Below are positions 63,876-64,000 of a DNA stretch of 64,000 nt, in pieces. The stretch covers positions 222,511 through 286,510 of the forward strand of contig NZ_RPFW01000001.1 of NCBI RefSeq assembly GCF_007827045.1, written 5' to 3'. Origin of the DNA: Trebonia kvetii (GTDB lineage: Bacteria > Actinomycetota > Actinomycetes > Streptosporangiales > Streptosporangiaceae). The notes under the pieces were generated by a model. The model was given only the letters and a program-made list of their open reading frames with translations, was not told where the DNA came from and did not search any database. Each line of letters starts with the position of its first letter. Positions within the stretch are counted from its first letter, which is position 1. A program made the translations under genes and the position numbers.

Positions 63876-64000
63876 TATGCGCAGTGCTGGGTTATGCGCA
63901 GTGCCAGCGCGTTGTCGCTGGTGAGGGTCGTGCGGTCTGGTGAACGCTGAGCATAACGTCGATGCTCCGTTCATGAGGCCCGGCAGGGGCCGGGCTGCGC
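63876..64000. other. Duplicated junction upstream of the RT
   Basis: TATGCGCAGTGC occurs at 63876 and 63893 (17-bp step), bracketing the point where the RT frame is closed. Upstream the minus strand is open for about 30 codons (RTTLTSDNALALRITQHCA) but without clear RT homology. A GCCCGGC/GCCGGGC stem lies at the right edge. Confidence 0.4.

Overview
The window is about 64 kb of high-GC DNA with actinobacterial gene content: a class II DAHP synthase, a HelD-type RNA-polymerase recycling ATPase, two LmeA-family lipid-binding proteins, an FHA-ABC exporter of the Rv1747 type, ribonuclease Y, SpoIIE/HATPase switch proteins and many GTG starts. A filamentous or Streptosporangiales-like Actinomycetota fits, but the genus cannot be fixed from the sequence. 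No rRNA, tRNA or CRISPR array was seen.

Positions 1-54.9 kb are mostly chromosomal housekeeping and metabolism: a DinG-like helicase (entering from the left edge), a carboxylesterase, a decayed nitroreductase, a pentapeptide-repeat protein, and a murD2-murL pair that points to the route in which L-glutamate is added to the peptidoglycan precursor and then epimerised. Then come glycerate kinase, a truncated ISAzo13-type insertion sequence abutting an M19 dipeptidase, an MFS exporter, the FHA-ABC exporter, two LmeA paralogues, a PAS/GAF/SpoIIE/HATPase protein and glmS. Next are a patatin, helD, and an aceB-glcD-glcE-glcF glycolate/glyoxylate operon, followed by a 1006-residue anchored propeller protein, an amidohydrolase, a secreted lysozyme-like protein, miaB-miaA, an S9 peptidase, a LAL regulator, an alpha/beta hydrolase and DAHP synthase. 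A regulator/YdhR operon stands divergent from a methyltransferase across a striking operator array, and rny closes this part.

Positions 55-64 kb are accessory and partly decayed. They hold a leader-peptide/hairpin unit in front of a 47-residue aromatic-rich protein, a tightly coupled opposite-strand operon of small secreted and membrane proteins (two members frameshifted), HdeD and BON stress-type proteins, fragments of YbhN and PAP2 genes, the 5' RNA part of a group II intron without its reverse transcriptase, and a separate interrupted group II intron RT with an HNH domain at the right edge.

Between the two intron pieces lies the most unusual locus: a minus-strand three-gene unit coding for a 28-residue peptide that is 16/28 tyrosine, a 194-residue charged coiled-coil protein, and a 153-residue almost uncharged Gly-Pro-Phe repeat protein. 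Each has its own strong ribosome binding site, and 27-bp and 30-bp tandem repeats run through the unit. I do not recognise this combination, and it is the best candidate for an undescribed system here.
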